Shown: positions 8,648-17,171 of the stretch, one piece after another
How the letters are laid out: the number at the start of each line of letters is the position of its first letter
Numbering within the stretch: position 1 is the first letter of the stretch
From: Maricaulis sp036231565
GTDB lineage: Bacteria > Pseudomonadota > Alphaproteobacteria > Caulobacterales > Maricaulaceae
Length of the DNA stretch: 64,000 bases
Direction of reading: 5' to 3'
NCBI GenBank assembly: GCA_036231565.1
Contig: JAZAHA010000056.1
Location: 1-64,000, forward strand
Position numbers and translations under genes: made by a program
The notes under the pieces: generated by a model
Databases searched by the model: none
What the model saw: the letters and a program-made list of their open reading frames with translations, nothing else
What the model was told of the DNA's origin: nothing

Positions 8648-9640
8648 GGCGTCGGCCGTCGGTGTGACAGTGCGGGCAATCTGGTCGGATAAGGTCGTCA
8701 CGGTGACGAATTCCACGCCCCGTTCCCGCGCATCCGCGATCCAGGCTTCCAGCACATCCAGTGTCGTGTCGTGCGGATGGCCGATGGCAATCGCCCAGCC
8801 GCGCGAACGGGCCAGCGCCTCGGCTTCGTCGAGCCGGGCGGTGACCTCGGCCGGCGTGTTGACGTGATCGAGGAAGATGTCGCGCTGAAGCGCGTCCAGT
8901 CCCAGCCCCGTTGCCACGGCCAGGCCGCGGCTCTCGCCCGTGGTCAGGGAATCGAGAAACAGCGGCTGACGGTCGGCGACCGCTGACAAGGCCACCCGCA
9001 TCGCCCGCGGATCGGCGGTAAAGCGGCTGCCCATGTGATTGTTCAGGCCCACGGCCTCGGGCACGCGGCTCATCGCCCAGCGGATCCGGGCCTCAAGGTC
9101 GCCGTCGCTCATGCCCAGACGCAGGGCGTTCGGTCCCGGGTCGGCCAGTCCTACGGGCTCCATCGGCATGTGCAGCAGGACATCATGGCCTGCGGCAGAA
9201 GCCTCGGACGATACGGTCGCGGCGGCATCGGCATAGGGCAGAACAGCGATACTGACACCGGCATCGAGCGCGATGACGCGGCGCGCGGCCGCCAGGTCCA
9301 GCCCGACATCATCGATCACGAGGGCAAGGCGCGGTCCGGTCGGCAGGAAAGCGTCAACGGCGTCGATATCGCTCGCCGCCGGGGCCATGCGGGTCCGCGC
9401 GGTTTCGGATGTCCGGACCGACTTGGCACCGCCCTGCGCATGGGCAGGTTCGCGAATCACCGTGTCCGCCTCGGCGACGATCGCAACCGCTTCCACCACG
9501 CCCGCATCTGCCTCACCGGACTGGCTGGCGAGGGAAAACACCACGGCACCAACGAGATAGGCAGACGCCACCAGCGCACCGGCAAAGGCCGGCACGGCAG
9601 AGCTTGTGCTGCGAATCAGGGGGCGCTGATCGGGCTTCAT
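8633..9640 (-). CDS. Divergent polysaccharide deacetylase family protein
   Basis: The 335-residue protein begins with a membrane anchor or uncleaved signal (AFAGALVASAYLVGAVVFSL, about residues 18-37), then a low-complexity linker. The catalytic-type domain (about 100-325) belongs to the divergent polysaccharide deacetylase family (DUF610, YibQ-like). Visible motifs are RLALVIDDVGLD, HDVLLHMPMEP, GLNNHMGSRFT, LFLDSLTT and AIGHPHDTTLDVL, which give the Asp-Asp, His and Asp ligands of the NodB-like fold. It acts in the periplasm, probably on a glycan, and in many alphaproteobacteria it sits next to ctpA and rppH. Here it is instead placed between trpE and trpG on the opposite strand, overlapping the trpE end by 15 bp. 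Confidence 0.9.
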   Translation of the reverse strand: MKPDQRPLIRSTSSAVPAFAGALVASAYLVGAVVFSLASQSGEADAGVVEAVAIVAEADTVIREPAHAQGGAKSVRTSETARTRMAPAASDIDAVDAFLPTGPRLALVIDDVGLDLAAARRVIALDAGVSIAVLPYADAAATVSSEASAAGHDVLLHMPMEPVGLADPGPNALRLGMSDGDLEARIRWAMSRVPEAVGLNNHMGSRFTADPRAMRVALSAVADRQPLFLDSLTTGESRGLAVATGLGLDALQRDIFLDHVNTPAEVTARLDEAEALARSRGWAIAIGHPHDTTLDVLEAWIADARERGVEFVTVTTLSDQIARTVTPTADASALQ

Positions 9641-9663
9641 GCGTTAACCACGCTCCAAAGGGC

Positions 9664-9678
9664 TTAAACCGGCGTTAA
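9664..9678. promoter_or_regulatory. Candidate CtrA-binding site (TTAA-N7-TTAA)
   Basis: The sequence TTAA-ACCGGCG-TTAA matches the Caulobacter CtrA consensus TTAA-N7-TTAA exactly in spacing. A further half site TTAAC lies at 9644-9648. Both are in the 100-bp divergent region between the deacetylase gene (start 9640) and trpG (start 9741). TTAA is rare in this GC-rich sequence, which makes a chance match less likely. No binding data are available. Confidence 0.45.
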
Positions 9679-9740
9679 ACAGCCCGCGGGATTGGCGCGA
9701 CGGGCCGGACCGCCTAGATTTCCGCCAACCGGAGAGAGCC

Positions 9741-10331
9741 ATGCTTCTGATCGTCGACAATTATGACAGCTTCACCTTCAACCTGGTGCACTACTTCCAG
9801 GAACTGGGTGCCACGACTCGCGTCATTCGCAATGACGCAATGTCCGTGGAAGAAGCCCTGGCGCTGGCCCCGGACGGGATCGTGCTGTCGCCCGGTCCGT
9901 GCGATCCAGACCGCGCCGGCATCTGTCTGGGACTGATCGAGAAAGCCCCGTCCGACCTGCCGATCCTGGGTGTCTGCCTGGGCCACCAATCCATCGGCCA
10001 GGTGTTCGGCGGCAAGGTCGTCTCGGCGATGGAGATCATGCACGGCAAGACCAGCCCGATCGAGCACGACGGAACCGGCGTCTTCGCCGGCCTCGCCAAT
10101 CCCTTCACCGCGACACGCTATCATTCCCTCGCTGTGAAGCCCGACAGCGTGCCGGACGTGCTACGGGTGACGGCGCGCACCGGCGATGGCGAGATCATGG
10201 GTCTGGCCCATCGCGAGCGGCCTGTTCACGGCGTGCAGTTCCACCCGGAATCCATCGCCTCGGAACACGGTCACGACCTGCTGGCCAACTTCCTGGCGAT
10301 GACACGCAAGCCGCACGCGGCTGCGGCCTAG
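9741..10331 (+). CDS. trpG: Anthranilate synthase component II (glutamine amidotransferase)
   Basis: The 196-residue class I glutamine amidotransferase releases ammonia from glutamine for TrpE. The opening VDNYDSFTFNLVHYF is the TrpG/PabA signature. The catalytic triad is visible as Cys79 in GVCLGHQ and His168 with Glu170 in VQFHPES. LSPGPCDPDRAG forms the oxyanion-side loop. The ATG at 9741 follows a GGAGAG ribosome-binding site. The gene starts a separate unit from trpE, because a convergent deacetylase gene intervenes, and is followed by 270 bp before trpD. The protein may also serve 4-amino-4-deoxychorismate synthesis, which cannot be decided from sequence. Confidence 0.96.
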   Translation: MLLIVDNYDSFTFNLVHYFQELGATTRVIRNDAMSVEEALALAPDGIVLSPGPCDPDRAGICLGLIEKAPSDLPILGVCLGHQSIGQVFGGKVVSAMEIMHGKTSPIEHDGTGVFAGLANPFTATRYHSLAVKPDSVPDVLRVTARTGDGEIMGLAHRERPVHGVQFHPESIASEHGHDLLANFLAMTRKPHAAAA

Positions 10332-10601
10332 GTGCGGTCTGGCGCGGCTGGCGATTGCCTCACCCGCCTGTGCACGCTATTCGCAACGGGTTCGCGAAGT
10401 TCATCACCGGTCTTCAGACACGTATGCCGATCTGTTCCACATCCTCTGCCCCTGTCCGCACCGCCGCCCGCGCGGTGAACGGCGCGTGGATGTGCGGAGC
10501 GCGCGTTCGATACGTGGCGGCCGCAACGGGATGCTGGCGCCCATCGGCCTGACCGACTGCCCGCCCTGCCCCGAGACCTTCCGAACCGGACCCTGTTCAA
10601 A
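10332..10601 (+). other. trpG-trpD intergenic region, no gene recognised
   Basis: These 270 bp hold no convincing gene. A 43-codon frame from the ATG at 10425 has only two Trp codons, not adjacent, and is followed by no clear antiterminator/terminator pair, so I do not call it a trp leader peptide. The region is GC-rich and open in several frames by composition alone. Other alphaproteobacteria often have trpG and trpD almost touching, so the gap itself is slightly unusual. Confidence 0.5.
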
Positions 10602-11621
10602 ATGCGTTTTCTGACGACCTGCCTCCAGGCCTTCAGCCGGGCCGAACGCCCGTCCCATGACGCCATCGCCGGCGCCTTTGCCGAACTGATGGATGGTGAA
10701 GCCTCCGATCCGGCCATTGCCGGCTTCCTGATCGGCCTGGCGGCCCAGGGCGAAACCCCCGCCGATATCGCAGCCGGGGCCCGCGTGATGCGCGCCCGGA
10801 TGACCCGTATCACCGCACCGGAGGGCGCCATCGACACCTGCGGTACGGGCGGCGATGGCAAGGGGGCGTATAATATCTCCACCGCCGCCGCGATCGTAGC
10901 CGCCGGTGCCGGCGCCATTGTCGCCAAGCATGGCAACCGTGCTGCCTCCTCCAAATCGGGCTCCTCCGACGTGCTGGCCGCCCTCGGGATCGATCTGGAT
11001 TGCGGCGCGGAACGCGTCGAGCGCTCGCTGAGCGAGGCCGGCGCCGGCTTCCTCTTCGCCCCGGCGCATCATTCCGCCGTCCGCCATGTCGGCCCGGCCC
11101 GCCAGGCCCTGGGTGTGCGCACAGTGTTCAACCTGCTCGGACCGCTCTCCAACCCCGCGGGCGTGAAGCGTCAATTGCTGGGCGTCTATCACCGGCGCTG
11201 GCTGGTCCCCATGGCCGAGGCGCTGCGCGATCTGGGCTGCGAACACGCGCTGATCATCTGCGGCGCCGACGGGATGGACGAGATCACCACGACCGCATCC
11301 ACCCATATCGCCGAACTGCGCGAGGGCCGGATCGACACCTTCGATTTCCATCCCGGCGAAGCCGGCATTGCGCTGGCCTCCGAAGAAGACCTGCGCGGCG
11401 GCGATCCCGCCTATAACGCAGCCGCTATCAACCGCCTGCTCGACGGTGAGACAGGGCCCTTCCGCGATATCGTCGTGCTCAATGCCGGCGCCGCCCTCCT
11501 GGTGGGCGGCAAGGCAGCGACCATTGCCGAGGGCGCCGGCCTGGCGGCCGCGGCGCTTGACGACGGCCGCGCCCGCACCACGCTCGACCGTATGATTGCC
11601 ATTTCCCGGGGCGACGCCTGA
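10602..11621 (+). CDS. trpD: Anthranilate phosphoribosyltransferase
   Basis: The 339-residue enzyme transfers phosphoribose from PRPP to anthranilate, the second step of tryptophan synthesis. The PRPP-binding glycine loop GTGGDGKG is at residues 81-88, followed by the NIST motif, AKHGNRAASSKSGSSDVL (anthranilate and pyrophosphate contacts), FAPAHHSA, RTVFNLLGPLSNPA and DGMDEITTT with the metal-binding Asp-Glu pair. Length and order of motifs are normal for the family. Its stop is 2 bp before the trpC start, so the two are certainly co-transcribed. Confidence 0.97.
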   Translation: MRFLTTCLQAFSRAERPSHDAIAGAFAELMDGEASDPAIAGFLIGLAAQGETPADIAAGARVMRARMTRITAPEGAIDTCGTGGDGKGAYNISTAAAIVAAGAGAIVAKHGNRAASSKSGSSDVLAALGIDLDCGAERVERSLSEAGAGFLFAPAHHSAVRHVGPARQALGVRTVFNLLGPLSNPAGVKRQLLGVYHRRWLVPMAEALRDLGCEHALIICGADGMDEITTTASTHIAELREGRIDTFDFHPGEAGIALASEEDLRGGDPAYNAAAINRLLDGETGPFRDIVVLNAGAALLVGGKAATIAEGAGLAAAALDDGRARTTLDRMIAISRGDA

Positions 11622-11623
11622 CC

Positions 11624-12436
11624 ATGACCGACACACCCGACACCCTCGCCCGCATCGGCACCTACAAACGTGCCCACATCGAGGCCTGCAAGGCCGAGCA
11701 GCCGCTCTCCGAGATCGAGGCAAAGGCCCGCGATGCCGCGCCTGTGCGCGGTTTTCTCGAGGCGCTGAAATCCGCCGCCCGCACGGACGGGCTGGGTCTC
11801 ATCGCCGAGATCAAGAAGGCGAGCCCCTCCAAGGGCCTGATCCGCGCCGACTTCGATCCGCCTGCACTCGCCCGCGCCTACGAGGCAGGCGGTGCGACCT
11901 GCCTGTCCGTTCTCACCGACGGTCCCAGCTTCCAGGGCGCCGACGCCTTTCTTGGCGCGGCGCGGGATGCGGTCGCCCTGCCGGCCCTGCGCAAGGATTT
12001 CATGTACGACACCTACCAGGTCGCAGAAGCGCGCATGCTGGGCGCCGATGCGATCCTGGTGATTCTCGCCGCCGTCGACGACGATACGGCCCGGCGCCTC
12101 TCGGACGAGGCCGAACGCTGGGGCATGGACGTCCTAGTGGAAGTCCATGACGATGCCGAGATGGAGCGCGCGCTCGATCTCAATGCCCCGCTCGTCGGCA
12201 TCAATAACCGCAACCTGCGCACGTTCGAGACCTCGCTGGAAACCTTCGAACGGCTCGCCCCGCACGTCGGCTCCGGGCGTTTCCTGGTTGGCGAAAGCGG
12301 CATTTTCACCGCCGAGGACGCGCGCCACCTGCAGCGGGCCGGCGCACGGGCCTTGCTGGTCGGCGAGAGCCTGATGCGCCAGGAGGATGTCGCAGCCGCG
12401 ACCCGTGCGCTCATGACCCCGCCCGGCGCCGCTTGA
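11624..12436 (+). CDS. trpC: Indole-3-glycerol phosphate synthase
   Basis: The 270-residue TIM barrel closes the indole ring of carboxyphenylaminodeoxyribulose phosphate. Motifs include LIAEIKKASPSKGLIR (catalytic Lys about residues 64-70), SVLTDGPSFQGA, LRKDFMYDTYQV, AILVILAAV, VGINNRNLRTFE and LVGESGI, with LVGESLM gripping the phosphate at the C-terminus. It is a stand-alone enzyme, not fused to TrpF. The last codons overlap the -35 element of the lexA promoter (12433-12438). No moaC or moeA gene follows, although many alphaproteobacteria have them between trpC and lexA. Confidence 0.97.
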   Translation: MTDTPDTLARIGTYKRAHIEACKAEQPLSEIEAKARDAAPVRGFLEALKSAARTDGLGLIAEIKKASPSKGLIRADFDPPALARAYEAGGATCLSVLTDGPSFQGADAFLGAARDAVALPALRKDFMYDTYQVAEARMLGADAILVILAAVDDDTARRLSDEAERWGMDVLVEVHDDAEMERALDLNAPLVGINNRNLRTFETSLETFERLAPHVGSGRFLVGESGIFTAEDARHLQRAGARALLVGESLMRQEDVAAATRALMTPPGAA

Positions 12437-12461
12437 CGCGCATCGGGAACACTTATAGAAC
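12433..12461 (+). promoter_or_regulatory. lexA promoter with overlapping LexA (SOS) box
   Basis: A sigma70-type promoter is visible: TTGACG at 12433-12438 (inside the trpC stop), a 17-bp spacer and TAGAAC at 12456-12461. The alphaproteobacterial LexA box, in the orientation GAAC-ACTTATA-GAAC, occupies 12447-12461, so its distal half is the -10 element. LexA bound here would block RNA polymerase, giving the usual autoregulation. A TATAGA hexamer at 12454 is an alternative -10 with a poorer spacer. Confidence 0.85.
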
Positions 12462-12482
12462 AAACGGCAGAATTCCTGATTT

Positions 12483-12497
12483 GTTCCCGGCTTGAAC
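12483..12497 (+). promoter_or_regulatory. Possible second operator in the lexA leader (inverted repeat)
   Basis: TGTTC and GAACA flank 7 bp (GTTC-CCGGCTT-GAAC), an inverted rather than direct arrangement of the LexA half site. It lies downstream of the expected transcription start and 32 bp before the lexA start codon. Alphaproteobacterial LexA is known to prefer direct GTTC repeats, so this is a weak candidate. Confidence 0.25.
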
Positions 12498-12529
12498 AGC
12501 GCCGGGATTCGTCCAGACGAGGGCCCGCC

Positions 12530-13225
12530 GTGCTGACCCGGAAACAGAACGAACTCCTGCTCTTCATCCATAAACGGATCAAGGAAACGGGCGTGTCGCC
12601 CTCCTTCGACGAGATGAAGGCGGCCCTGCAGCTGGCCTCGAAATCCGGCGTACACCGGCTGATCACGGCGCTGGAAGAGCGCGGGTTCATCCGGCGCCTG
12701 CCGCACCGGGCCCGCGCCCTGGAAGTGCTCAAACTCCCCGAATCCGCAGCCAGCGCAAAGGCGCCGGTGCCGTCGGGCGATCTTGGCCCCAATGTCGTGC
12801 GTGCCAATTTCAACAAGCCGGAGGACAGCGAACGCGAAACCACGGTCGAAATTCCCGTGCTTGGCCGCATCGCGGCCGGCGTGCCGATCTCCGCGATCCA
12901 GCACGAGACGGACCGCCTGCCCATCCCGGCGGACATGATCCGTGGCGGTGAGCATTTTGCACTCGAGGTCAAGGGCGACTCGATGATCGAGGCCGGCATT
13001 CTCGATGGCGACACCGTTCTGATCCGCCGCTGTGAGTCCGCCAATACCGGCGATATCGTCGTCGCGCTGGTCGATGACGAAGAAGCCACGCTGAAGCGCC
13101 TGCGCAAGAAGGGCGGCTCCATCGCCCTGGAAGCGGCCAATCCGGAATACGAAACCCGCATCTTCGGCCCCGACCGGGTCAAGGTTCAGGGCCTCCTGGT
13201 CGGCCTGATCCGCAAGTATCACTGA
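12530..13225 (+). CDS. lexA: SOS-response repressor LexA
   Basis: The 231-residue repressor has an N-terminal winged helix (about residues 1-66; MLTRKQNELLLFIHKRI, then GVSPSFDEMKAALQLASKSGVHRLI as recognition region). A linker and the S24 self-cleavage domain follow. The scissile Ala116-Gly117 is in RIAAGVP, the nucleophile Ser151 in KGDSMIEAGI, and the general base Lys189 in ATLKRL. It starts with GTG at 12530; no in-frame ATG fits the conserved N-terminus. It represses DNA-damage genes and is cleaved on activated RecA. In this window its likely targets are its own gene and the microprotein gene at 36896-36991. Confidence 0.97.
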   Translation: MLTRKQNELLLFIHKRIKETGVSPSFDEMKAALQLASKSGVHRLITALEERGFIRRLPHRARALEVLKLPESAASAKAPVPSGDLGPNVVRANFNKPEDSERETTVEIPVLGRIAAGVPISAIQHETDRLPIPADMIRGGEHFALEVKGDSMIEAGILDGDTVLIRRCESANTGDIVVALVDDEEATLKRLRKKGGSIALEAANPEYETRIFGPDRVKVQGLLVGLIRKYH

Positions 13226-13525
13226 CGCCGCACGCCTGTTCCTGGCGCTGTTTTCCGGACTGCGAGTGGGGCCGGGAGACTGGTCTGTGTGACGTGCTGA
13301 TTTTGCAGGCGTGATGATCCGCCGGGCTTTCCACGAGCGCTGCTGAAGCGGGCTGCGAGGCTTGCTTCGGCACGGTTGACAACAGACTTCAACGAATACT
13401 GTTTTTGCCAACTGGCCGGCGGATGCTGACGGGCCGCGCCAGTCACGGCCTGTTGTGGCGTTTAACTGTCCGTCTCGCGCAGACCGAACACTATTTGCCG
13501 GCCAATTGCCGTTCGGGCTGCCCTC
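13226..13525. other. lexA-comEC convergent intergenic region, no gene recognised
   Basis: This 300-bp space lies between the 3' ends of lexA (+) and comEC (-). I see no supported coding frame, no hairpin followed by a T tract and no LexA box. A TTGACA at about 13376 is followed at the right distance only by a poor -10, and nothing downstream of it on the + strand looks like a gene. A small RNA cannot be excluded. Confidence 0.5.
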
Positions 13526-15643
13526 TCAGTTCCCTCTGAAATGCTCGGGTCCCGTCGTCCGGCGCGTATGCCAGGGCGAGCGCGTATCGCGCGGCAGGAC
13601 GTGGCGGATAACAAGCCCACCGCCCGCCGCTTCCCGGATCAGCGCCCCGCCCTGCCGTGCCAGCACACCGCCGTCGATCACACGGGCGGCGCAGGTGCGG
13701 ATCCGGTGTTCCGGAATGTTCAGCCGCGTCACGATCAGCCCAGCCAGCCGGCAGTCCTCCGCCAGGCTGTCGAGTTCTTCGAGCAAGGTGAACACGGTAC
13801 CGCCCGGCGTGCGCCCGGCACATCCGGTGTCGTCGCAGGCCAGTACCAGACGGTCCGGCCGCTCCCGCTCGCCCTCGGCCTCGAGGAAGACCCGCACCGG
13901 AAAGCGGCTGCGCCGGCGGTCGCTGACCGCCCAGCCCGCCGCGTCCTCCCCTTGCGCCAGCACCACGCCGTCTCGCGTCACAAAGAGGTCCGGCCGCGGC
14001 CCCGTCGCCCAGATTGCCATCGCAATCAGCATCACGGCGATACCGGGCGCCCGCCACAGCCCTCGCGCCGCACAGGCAATCGCAAATCCGCAGCCATAAA
14101 GCGCCAGCACCCATCCAGGCGCGGACGGTATCGCGCGTTCCGCACCCGGCCAGTCCGCCACCATGTGGGCCAGTGTCAGAACCAGATCGAGCCCCCATCC
14201 CATCACGGCGAGCGGTACGGCATCCAGTCCGAGCGGCATCAGGAAGAGCGCCAGCACACCGGCCGGCATCACCAGCAGGGTGAAGACCGGCATGACGATG
14301 AGATTGCCGATCAGCCCCCAGGCGGCGATCCGGTGAAAGTGAAAGGCCGCAAAGCCCGATGTCGCGACACCGGCGACCAGGCTGGTCATGCCCAGCCCGC
14401 CAAAGAATTGCCGCAGGCCGCGGCCCGGATCGAGCGGGGCCGGCGGCGGGCGCTTTGCCTGCCAGACCTGTGCCGCGGCGATGAGGGCGGCCACGGCGGC
14501 AAAGGACATCTGGAAGCCCGGCGTGACGACGGCTTCCGGCGTCAGCAGCAGAACGGCTGTCATCGCGATGGCCAGCGTATGGAAGGAGAGCACCCGCCGC
14601 CGGGCCAGAACCGCGCCCAGCGCCGAGACCGTCATGATGAAGGCCCGCTGGGTCGGGATCGCGCCGCCCGACACGGCCAGGTACAGCGCCGCCGCGATCA
14701 GGGCCGCGAGGGCGGCCGGAATGGCGGGATCATGCCGCCGCGACCAGCCGCCCAGGCCCGCCGCCATCATGCGCACGGCAAAGAACACCCCGCCCGCGAA
14801 CAGCCCCATATGCATGCCGGAAATCGCCAGCATATGCCCCAGCCCCGCACTGCGCAGCGCGTCGACATCGGCCGGATCCAGCCGCGAACGGTCACCTGTC
14901 AGGAGAGCCGCCGCGAGCGCGCCGGACCGGCCCGGAACCTGCTGCGCAATCCGTTCAGCCATCCGCCAGCGCAGTTGCGCGATCCAGCGCTGTACGCCAT
15001 CGGACGCAATATCCGGCCCCGGCTGCGCCGGTGCGATGGCGTAGCCGGTGGCCGCGATACGGGCGAAGAAGGCGTGAAAGGCGAAATCATAGCCGCCGGG
15101 CATCGCAGCGGCCCGGGGCGGTGTCAGCACGACCTCGACAGCGACCGGATCGCCCGGCCGCAATTCCCCTGGATCGCCCAGAACCCGCACGGAATAGGCA
15201 GGCCTCTCATCTATTGCCGGGACCCGGATCACCAGCCTTTGCCGGCCACTGCCGCTGCGCTCGATCGCGCCCAGCCAGCCGGTGAGCGGCACCACATCAT
15301 CGCGTGTATCGATCGCAGGAATGGCGGCTGCCCCGGAAATCCGTGCGTCCGTCCGCATCTGCCCCGCCAGAAGCCCCGCGGCGAGGACAGCGGTCAGCAG
15401 GGCAAAACGCCGGTACCGGTCAGGACCGCGCCATGTCACAGCGATACCTGCAGCCAGAACAACACCCGCAACCGCCGGCACGCCGGCGGGAAGCGGGGTC
15501 ACAAGTGCGAGAACTGCGCCCGCGGCCAGTCCGAGCGCGAAGAGGATCGCAGGACTGAAATAGTTTTCAGTCCCAGTGCTCAATACCGGTTTTTTAAAGC
15601 GGCCTGCCGCCGGTCGGGGCAGGCTTGCGGCGAGATGAAGCAC
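13526..15643 (-). CDS. ComEC/Rec2 family competence-type membrane protein
   Basis: The 705-residue polytopic membrane protein resembles the DNA-uptake channel ComEC. The N-terminal part (about 30-190) has several hydrophobic helices and a DUF4131-like domain. The competence core (about 220-530) carries the family signatures ALLTGDRSRL, LGHMLAISGMHMGLFAG, SGGAIPTQRAFIM and GFQMSFAAVAAL. The C-terminal 150 residues lack a recognisable metallo-beta-lactamase HxHxDH motif, as is common in alphaproteobacterial homologues. It would translocate one DNA strand across the inner membrane, but natural competence cannot be concluded from this gene alone. It is divergent from gltX, with about 70 bp between the two starts. 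Confidence 0.88.
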   Translation of the reverse strand: MLHLAASLPRPAAGRFKKPVLSTGTENYFSPAILFALGLAAGAVLALVTPLPAGVPAVAGVVLAAGIAVTWRGPDRYRRFALLTAVLAAGLLAGQMRTDARISGAAAIPAIDTRDDVVPLTGWLGAIERSGSGRQRLVIRVPAIDERPAYSVRVLGDPGELRPGDPVAVEVVLTPPRAAAMPGGYDFAFHAFFARIAATGYAIAPAQPGPDIASDGVQRWIAQLRWRMAERIAQQVPGRSGALAAALLTGDRSRLDPADVDALRSAGLGHMLAISGMHMGLFAGGVFFAVRMMAAGLGGWSRRHDPAIPAALAALIAAALYLAVSGGAIPTQRAFIMTVSALGAVLARRRVLSFHTLAIAMTAVLLLTPEAVVTPGFQMSFAAVAALIAAAQVWQAKRPPPAPLDPGRGLRQFFGGLGMTSLVAGVATSGFAAFHFHRIAAWGLIGNLIVMPVFTLLVMPAGVLALFLMPLGLDAVPLAVMGWGLDLVLTLAHMVADWPGAERAIPSAPGWVLALYGCGFAIACAARGLWRAPGIAVMLIAMAIWATGPRPDLFVTRDGVVLAQGEDAAGWAVSDRRRSRFPVRVFLEAEGERERPDRLVLACDDTGCAGRTPGGTVFTLLEELDSLAEDCRLAGLIVTRLNIPEHRIRTCAARVIDGGVLARQGGALIREAAGGGLVIRHVLPRDTRSPWHTRRTTGPEHFRGN

Positions 15644-15713
15644 GAAGCAGCCTTCGGTCTATCGCAAAAGCTGATATTCATGCTAACACGACTTTCCCTT
15701 CCCGCAGCGCAGC

Positions 15714-17144
15714 ATGAATTCGCACGTGCAAAACAACGACAATCTCATCCGCACCCGCTTCGCCCCGTCGCCGACGGGCTTCCTGCATATTGGCGGCGCC
15801 CGTACCGCGCTTTTCAACTGGCTCTTCGCCCGCCATCACGGCGGCGCCTTCTATCTTCGTATCGAGGATACCGATCGCGCCCGCTCGACCCAGGCCGCGA
15901 TCGACGCGATCCTGGAGGGGCTGACCTGGATGGGTCTGGACTGGGACGGCGATGTCGTCTCCCAGTTCGAACGCGCCCCGCGCCATGTCGAGGTCGTTGA
16001 CGAGCTGCTGGCCGCCGGCAAGGCCTTCAAATGCTATTGCACGGCCGAAGAGGTGCAGGCGCTGCGCGACCAGGCCTTTGCCGAGGGCCGTGCGCTGCGC
16101 TCGCCCTGGCGCGACCGCACGGCCAGTGACGCCCCGGCAGACACGCCCTTCGTCGTGCGCTTCCGCGCGCCGGACAGCGATGTCGTACTGGAAGACGCCG
16201 TACAGGGCACGGTGCGCTGGGCCGCCAAGGAATTCGACGACCTGATCCTGCTCCGCTCGGACGGCAGCCCGACCTATAACCTCGCCGTGGTGGTCGACGA
16301 TCACGATATGGGCATTACCCACATCGTGCGCGGCGACGACCATCTGGTAAACGGCGGCCGGCAAAGCCAGATCTATGACGCGCTGGGCTGGGACCGCCCG
16401 GTCTTCGCCCATGTGCCGCTGATCCATGGCCAGGACGGCAAGAAACTGTCCAAGCGCCATGGCGCACTGGGTGCGGAAGCCTATCGCGATATGGGCTATC
16501 TGCCTGAAGGCCTGCGCAATTACCTGCTGCGTCTGGGCTGGGCCCATGGCGACCAGGAGATCTTCAGTGACGAGGAGGCGATTGCCGCCTTCACGCTGGA
16601 CGGGCTGAACAAGGCACCGGCCCGCATGGACCTGGACAAGCTGAACCATATCAACGGGCATCACATCGCCCGTGCCGGCGACGCGCGGCTGGTCGAACTG
16701 GTGATGCCCTTCCTCGATGTGCTTGAAGACCGCATCGAGGACCCCCAGATAACGCGTGAACGACTTCTGGCTGCCATGCCGGTGCTCAAGACCCGGGCAG
16801 CGACACTGGAAGAACTCGCCCGGCAGAGCTATTTCTTGCTCAAAACCCGCCCGTTCCACTTGGAAGGCAAGGCCGCCAAGCCCTTGGACGACGAGGCCCG
16901 GCAGCGTCTTTACCGGCTCTTCACCCGTCTGAGCGATCTGGATGGCTGGACGGACGAGGCGCTGGCCGCAGAACTGAAGAATTTCGCCGAGGCCGAGGAG
17001 GTCGGTTTCGGCAAGGTCGGGCAGCCGCTGCGCGCGGCCCTGACCGGCGGGGCCCCCGCCCCCGATCTCGCGCTTGTCATGACCTTCCTGGGTCGCGGCG
17101 AGGCGCTTGATCGGATCAAGGACCAGATGATGGCGGACGCGTAA
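15714..17144 (+). CDS. gltX: Glutamate--tRNA ligase
   Basis: The 476-residue class I aminoacyl-tRNA synthetase charges glutamate. The HIGH-type motif is HIGG at residues 25-28 (RFAPSPTGFLHIGGARTAL), the bacterial GluRS insertion contains CYCTAEE, and the KMSKS loop is KLSKR at about residues 244-248. The C-terminal anticodon-binding helical bundle runs from about 320. Alphaproteobacteria often have two GluRS copies, one of which charges tRNA-Gln for amidation by GatCAB. Which copy this is cannot be told here. The gene is followed by gltA after 27 bp. Confidence 0.96.
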   Translation: MNSHVQNNDNLIRTRFAPSPTGFLHIGGARTALFNWLFARHHGGAFYLRIEDTDRARSTQAAIDAILEGLTWMGLDWDGDVVSQFERAPRHVEVVDELLAAGKAFKCYCTAEEVQALRDQAFAEGRALRSPWRDRTASDAPADTPFVVRFRAPDSDVVLEDAVQGTVRWAAKEFDDLILLRSDGSPTYNLAVVVDDHDMGITHIVRGDDHLVNGGRQSQIYDALGWDRPVFAHVPLIHGQDGKKLSKRHGALGAEAYRDMGYLPEGLRNYLLRLGWAHGDQEIFSDEEAIAAFTLDGLNKAPARMDLDKLNHINGHHIARAGDARLVELVMPFLDVLEDRIEDPQITRERLLAAMPVLKTRAATLEELARQSYFLLKTRPFHLEGKAAKPLDDEARQRLYRLFTRLSDLDGWTDEALAAELKNFAEAEEVGFGKVGQPLRAALTGGAPAPDLALVMTFLGRGEALDRIKDQMMADA

Positions 17145-17171
17145 GCGGCCGCGAACCCAGGGGATGACGTG

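Noticed and set aside
10425..10556. Possible trp leader peptide before trpD
   Set aside because: Only two Trp codons, not adjacent, and no terminator/antiterminator hairpins with a T tract.
13370..13410. TTGACA promoter-like sequence in the lexA-comEC gap
   Set aside because: The spacer to any TATAAT-like hexamer is wrong and no gene follows on that strand. It remains possible as a small-RNA promoter.
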